From positions 1 to 64,000 of the forward strand of contig CALFXR010000222.1 in the NCBI GenBank assembly GCA_937958475.1: a stretch of 64,000 nucleotides of DNA, written 5' to 3'. The notes beneath the pieces are model-generated. The model did not search any database. It was not told where the DNA came from and saw only the letters and a program-made list of their open reading frames with translations. Position numbers and translations under genes: made by a program. Every line of letters starts with the position of its first letter. The stretch's first letter is position 1. Below are positions 59,342 through 64,000 of this stretch, piece by piece. Source of the stretch: an uncultured Mesorhizobium sp. Its GTDB lineage: Bacteria > Pseudomonadota > Alphaproteobacteria > Rhizobiales > Rhizobiaceae.

Positions 59342-59946
59342 GTGGATTTCGGTGATCTTTTTCAGCGGATAAAACATAGAAACCATAAGGTCACACCAAA
59401 AGAACGCGACCAGATCATGCGGTTTTTGAGAGACCCAGACGCTATCTCCAAGACCGAAGCCCATGCAGCGATCTACGCGCTCTGTCTGTCCAGTAAACCT
59501 ACGCCTGAAAACGTGGCGTTAGTCGAACGCTTCCTGTCGGATCAAGCCGATGACTATACGCGAGCTGGGGCAATGTCTTGTCTATTCACGATTTGGGAGC
59601 TCCCAGGAGAACGGTATGTTAACTATTTGCTGTCGGCTCTGGCTCGGGTTCTGGACAAGGGACGCAGTGAATCGTCTCAGGCAGCAATAAACTCTGCACT
59701 ACACATGATGCATGCCGCGTCCAGATATGACTTGTCATTCGCATTGAGTGGTGCTCTTGACGATCTTTATCGCGAGGCCGTTCGCGATGAAAAGTTCGCG
59801 ATGAATCTGTTCATCTCCGCATGCCTTACACTTGCAAATGCAAGAGCGAGAAAGACCGGACAGAGAAAAACGTGTTTTGATTCCATCGATGAGGCGCTCG
59901 ACATCTATCGGGACAAGGACGGCTTTCTTTTGCCGCCGCTACACTG

Positions 59947-59947
<1 letters not shown>
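59342..59947 (+). CDS. Helical protein of unknown function, atypical composition
   Basis: The 201-residue protein is almost all helix, with repeated patterns like AHAAIYALCLSS, RAGAMSCLFTIWEL, AAINSALHMMHAASR and NLFISACLTLANARA that suggest HEAT-like repeats. No catalytic motif or membrane segment is seen. Base and codon use are clearly AT-richer than in dnaB and radA on either side (many AAA, ATA, AAT and TTT codons). It begins with GTG at 59342, 19 bases after dnaB, and its stop overlaps radA (TGATG). In most rhizobia alanine racemase (alr) occupies this position. It may be an acquired gene, for example of the immunity or antiphage type, but nothing proves that. Confidence 0.75.
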
Positions 59948-61344
<1,397 letters not shown>

Positions 61345-61379
61345 AGCGCGGGCCGCACGGCCAACGGAGTGGGAACGAC

Positions 61380-61952
61380 ATGCCGATCACCCTGCTTGAC
61401 GGAATCCTCGTCGGCTTCACCCTCGTCTCGGCCATGCTGGCGATGGTGCGCGGCTTCTCCCGCGAGATCCTTTCCGTGGCCTCCTGGGTCGCGGCGGCCG
61501 CGGCGGCGTTTTTCTTCTATCCGGTCGTCCTGCCCTACGTGCAGCCCTATCTCGACCACAAGCAGCTCGCCGTGGTCGCCGCGGCCGGCGTCGTCTTCGT
61601 CATCGCGCTGATCATCGTCACCGTGATCACGATGAAGATCGCGGACTTCATCATCGACAGCCGGGTCGGGGCGCTCGACCGCACGCTCGGCTTCCTATAC
61701 GGCGCCGCGCGCGGCATCCTGGTCGTGGCGGTGGGCCTGCTGTTCTTCAACTGGCTGGTGGGCGCCAACCCGCCGGCATGGATCGCCGAGGCGAAGTCCC
61801 GCCCGCTCCTCGAGAACATCGGCGCGCGCATCCAGGCGCTCCTGCCCGACGATCCCGAGAACTCGATCCTGAAGCGGCTTTCGCCCGGCGGCGACGACCC
61901 GGCGACCGAAGGCGGCGCCGAGCAGGGCGAAGGCGAAGCCAGCGGCAACTGA
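61380..61952 (+). CDS. cvpA: CvpA family membrane protein
   Basis: The 190-residue protein has four hydrophobic helices (about 8-28, 30-50, 65-90, 108-128) and a charged, acidic tail. It matches the colicin V production protein family (LLDGILVGFTLVSAMLAMVRGFSREILS at the start, with FLYGAARGILVV near 105). CvpA homologues are linked to membrane and envelope stress; exact role unknown. The cvpA-purF order is widely conserved. Confidence 0.92.
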   Translation: MPITLLDGILVGFTLVSAMLAMVRGFSREILSVASWVAAAAAAFFFYPVVLPYVQPYLDHKQLAVVAAAGVVFVIALIIVTVITMKIADFIIDSRVGALDRTLGFLYGAARGILVVAVGLLFFNWLVGANPPAWIAEAKSRPLLENIGARIQALLPDDPENSILKRLSPGGDDPATEGGAEQGEGEASGN

Positions 61953-61961
61953 ACGCATATG

Positions 61962-61978
61962 GCGCCCGGCGCGGGCGC
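61962..61978. other. GC hairpin between cvpA and purF
   Basis: A perfect 7-bp stem (GCGCCCG/CGGGCGC, loop GCG) lies in the 65-base gap. It has no T-run, and a TATATA follows, so it could be a weak terminator or part of the purF leader. Confidence 0.35.
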
Positions 61979-62017
61979 ATCCTATATAGCGGCTATCCAG
62001 TGAAAGGCAGCGAGTGC

Positions 62018-63493
62018 ATGGCGGACGCGATCGCATCGACCGGCCATTCGGCCGAGGCCGACGACCATTTCCACGACGAGTGCGGGGTGTTCGGAATCTT
62101 CGGCCGCCAGGACGCGGCGGCGATCGTCACGCTCGGCCTGCACGCCCTCCAGCACCGCGGCCAGGAGGCGGCCGGCATCGTCTCCTATGACGGCACACAG
62201 TTCCACGTCGAACGGCATGTCGGCCTGATCGGCGACACCTTCACCAAGCAGTCGGTGATCGACCGCCTGATGGGCACGCGCGCCATCGGCCACACGCGCT
62301 ACGCCACCACGGGCGGCTCCGGCCTGCGCAACGTGCAGCCGCTGTTCGCCGAACTTTCCGAGGGCGGGCTGGCGATCGCCCACAACGGCAACATCACCAA
62401 CGCCATGACCGTGCAGCGCGCGCTGCAGAAGCAGGGCGCGATCTTCTCCTCCACGTCGGACACCGAGACGATCCTGCACCTCGTCGCCACGAGCAAGGAG
62501 CGCGACATCAATTCGCGCTTCATCGAGGCGATCCGCCAGCTCGAGGGCGCGTTCTCCCTCGTCGCCCTGACGTCGAAGAAGATGATCGGCTGCCGCGACC
62601 CGCTGGGCATCCGCCCGCTCGTTCTCGGCGACCTCGACGGATCCTGGATCCTCGCCTCGGAGACCTGTGCGCTGGACATCATCGGCGCCCGCTTCGTCCG
62701 CGACCTGAAGCCCGGCGAGATGGTGATCGTCACCGGCAAGGGCATCGAGAGCATCTTTCCCTTCGAGCCGGTCAAATCGCGCTTCTGCATCTTCGAATAC
62801 GTCTACTTCGCCCGCCCGGATTCCTCGGTCGAAGGACGCAACGTCTACGACGTGCGCAAGAAGATCGGCGCCGAACTCGCCATCGAGAGCCCGGTCGACG
62901 CCGACATTGTGGTTCCGGTCCCCGATTCCGGGACGCCGGCGGCGATCGGCTTCAGCCAGGCGGCGGGCATTCCCTTCGAGCTCGGCATCATCCGCAACCA
63001 CTATGTCGGACGCACCTTCATCCAGCCGGGCGATTCGATCCGCCACATGGGCGTGAAGCTCAAGCACAACGCCAACCGCCGCATGATCGAGGGCAAGCGC
63101 GTCGTGCTGGTGGACGATTCGATCGTGCGCGGCACGACCAGCCAGAAGATCGTGCAGATGGTGCGCGACGCCGGCGCGCGCGAGGTGCACATGCGCATCG
63201 CCTCTCCGCCGACACGCGCCTCCTGCTTCTATGGCGTCGATACGCCGGAGAAGGCCAAGCTGCTCGCCTCGCGCATGTCGATCGCCGAGATGGCGGAATT
63301 CATCCGCGTCGATTCGCTCGGCTTCCTGTCGATCGACGGACTCTACCGCGCCGTCGGCGAAGCCGGACGCGACAACGCGGTCCCGCAGTTCTGCGACGCC
63401 TGCTTCTCGACCGAGTACCCGACGCGGCTCACCGATTTCGACGGGTCGGACAACGTACGCACCTTGTCGCTGCTGGCCGCCGGAGGCCAGTGA
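62018..63493 (+). CDS. purF: Amidophosphoribosyltransferase
   Basis: PurF makes 5-phosphoribosylamine from PRPP and glutamine, the first step of purine synthesis. The 491-residue protein has the glutaminase domain with the nucleophile in DECGVFGIFG near residues 20-29 (exposed after propeptide removal), TRYATTGG near 93, HNGNITN near 123, and the PRPP site VVLVDDSIVRGTTSQKIV near 365-382. Length and start are normal. Confidence 0.97.
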   Translation: MADAIASTGHSAEADDHFHDECGVFGIFGRQDAAAIVTLGLHALQHRGQEAAGIVSYDGTQFHVERHVGLIGDTFTKQSVIDRLMGTRAIGHTRYATTGGSGLRNVQPLFAELSEGGLAIAHNGNITNAMTVQRALQKQGAIFSSTSDTETILHLVATSKERDINSRFIEAIRQLEGAFSLVALTSKKMIGCRDPLGIRPLVLGDLDGSWILASETCALDIIGARFVRDLKPGEMVIVTGKGIESIFPFEPVKSRFCIFEYVYFARPDSSVEGRNVYDVRKKIGAELAIESPVDADIVVPVPDSGTPAAIGFSQAAGIPFELGIIRNHYVGRTFIQPGDSIRHMGVKLKHNANRRMIEGKRVVLVDDSIVRGTTSQKIVQMVRDAGAREVHMRIASPPTRASCFYGVDTPEKAKLLASRMSIAEMAEFIRVDSLGFLSIDGLYRAVGEAGRDNAVPQFCDACFSTEYPTRLTDFDGSDNVRTLSLLAAGGQ

Positions 63494-63500
63494 CGCTCCT

Positions 63501-63818
63501 CTACGGCGTGACGAGCTTCAGGCCGACGATGCCGGCAACGATCAGGCCGATGCAGGCGATACGCAAAACGTCCGCGGATTCGGCGAACAGGAAGATGCCG
63601 AGTATGACCGTGCCGATCGTGCCGATGCCGGTCCACACCGCATAGGCGGTGCCCAGCGGCAGGCTCTTCAGCGCCAGGCCGAGAAGCACCAGGCTGATGA
63701 CCATGGAGACGACCGTCGCCACGCTCGGGCCGAGCCTGGTGAAGCCGACGCTGTATTTCAGGCCGATCGCCCAGCCGATCTCGAACAGACCGGCCGCGAA
63801 AAGTACCAGCCACGCCAT
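63501..63818 (-). CDS. sugE: SMR-family guanidinium exporter (Gdx/SugE type)
   Basis: A 105-residue protein with four membrane helices of the small multidrug resistance family, SugE/Gdx branch. The proton-coupling glutamate is Glu13 in AAGLFEIGWAIGLK. The helix-three KSLPLGTAYAVWTGIGTIG near 52-70 is typical of Gdx, which exports guanidinium in exchange for protons. The ATG at 63818 has GGAGG five bases upstream. A longer frame would read through the riboswitch hairpin, so it is rejected. The guanidine-II riboswitch immediately upstream supports guanidinium as the substrate. Confidence 0.93.
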   Translation of the reverse strand: MAWLVLFAAGLFEIGWAIGLKYSVGFTRLGPSVATVVSMVISLVLLGLALKSLPLGTAYAVWTGIGTIGTVILGIFLFAESADVLRIACIGLIVAGIVGLKLVTP

Positions 63819-63837
63819 ACCCACCTCCATCGAAGGC

Positions 63838-63895
63838 GATGAGGCCGTCCTCATCATGATCTTGCGGGGAGCCGCGGGGTCGTCCCCGCGGCTCC
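63838..63895 (-). promoter_or_regulatory. Guanidine-II (mini-ykkC) riboswitch
   Basis: In the sugE leader two hairpins stand 12 bases apart. The first, 63868-63895, has a 12-bp stem capped by the tetraloop ACGA. The second, 63838-63855, has a 7-bp stem (GATGAGG/CCTCATC) capped by ACGG. Two stem-loops with ACGR tetraloops define the mini-ykkC class, in which guanidine binding joins the loops. The GGAGG ribosome binding site (63824-63828) follows nine bases after the second hairpin, fitting translational control of the exporter. Confidence 0.92.
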
Positions 63896-64000
63896 ACTCA
63901 TAGCCGCGGACAGGTCGGCCGACAATGCCGGCGCCGCGGGTTCCGTCGGCGGCGGATTCGTACTATCGGGAGCGCGACACGCGCCACGAAAGACAAGGCC
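63896..64000. other. Window end, no gene seen
   Basis: The last 105 bases are upstream of the riboswitch and presumably contain the sugE promoter, but I cannot pick convincing -35 and -10 boxes. No coding signal is visible. Confidence 0.4.

Noticed and set aside
63501..63857. Longer SugE with an N-terminal extension starting at 63857
   Set aside because: The extension would be translated from the second riboswitch hairpin; the ATG at 63818 has GGAGG and matches the family start.

Overview
The window is chromosomal DNA from a GC-rich alphaproteobacterium, most likely of the order Hyphomicrobiales (Rhizobiales). This rests on gene content and order seen in the sequence: a NDUFS4-type complex I subunit, hda/perM/CDP-alcohol transferase divergent from purMN, uvrC-pgsA-moaD-moaE, lptFGD-surA-pdxA-rsmA, gmk-yicC-mltG-fabF-acpP, and rpsF-rpsR-rplI...dnaB-radA-cvpA-purF. 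No rRNA, CRISPR array, transposase or integrase was found. The species cannot be named from what is visible.

Layout. 1-1.1 kb: an AT-richer segment with one small membrane protein, ending at tRNA-Arg(TCT). 1.2-2.6 kb: complex I subunit, tRNA-Pro(TGG), a secreted protein. 2.6-7.6 kb: the hda-perM-CDP-alcohol operon facing purM-purN, then a SixA-like phosphatase. 7.7-8.2 kb: a ParDE-like toxin-antitoxin (TA) pair. 8.3-14.3 kb: a molybdopterin oxidoreductase, rlmJ, four small secreted or NTF2-like genes including RNase T2, and a GST. 14.3-20.7 kb: an Omp25/31-like porin-type protein, then SDR-uvrC-pgsA-moaD-moaE, interrupted after uvrC by a 1.1-kb insert with a MazEF-like pair. 20.9-25.3 kb: a PAS-GGDEF-EAL protein, a secreted caspase-YARHG protein and an M15 peptidase with no ordinary start codon. 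25.4-31.4 kb: ndk, a GST, DinB, VapBC, a Gly-rich exported protein, an ABC-F ATPase with a crotonase. 31.4-35.7 kb: two paralogous membrane proteins, holC, pepA, PAP2. 35.9-43.5 kb: the LPS export, outer-membrane and pdxA-rsmA operon. 43.5-49.9 kb: gmk, yicC, mltG and the fatty-acid cluster. 50-52.6 kb: a second GGDEF-EAL protein. 53.1-63.5 kb: ribosomal proteins, cfa, ynfA, an Rsm22-like gene, dnaB, an AT-rich orphan, radA, cvpA, purF. 63.5-63.9 kb: an SMR exporter behind a guanidine-II riboswitch.

Most of the window is housekeeping DNA: purine synthesis, molybdopterin, LPS transport, fatty acids, replication and translation. The accessory signals are three TA modules within 20 kb (one in a repeat-bounded insert), an AT-rich gene sitting where alr is expected between dnaB and radA, the caspase-YARHG/M15 pair with an apparent AUA start or frameshift junction, the mini-ykkC riboswitch, and a tandem pair of membrane proteins of unknown function. 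All calls come from reading the sequence and family knowledge; no database search was run.
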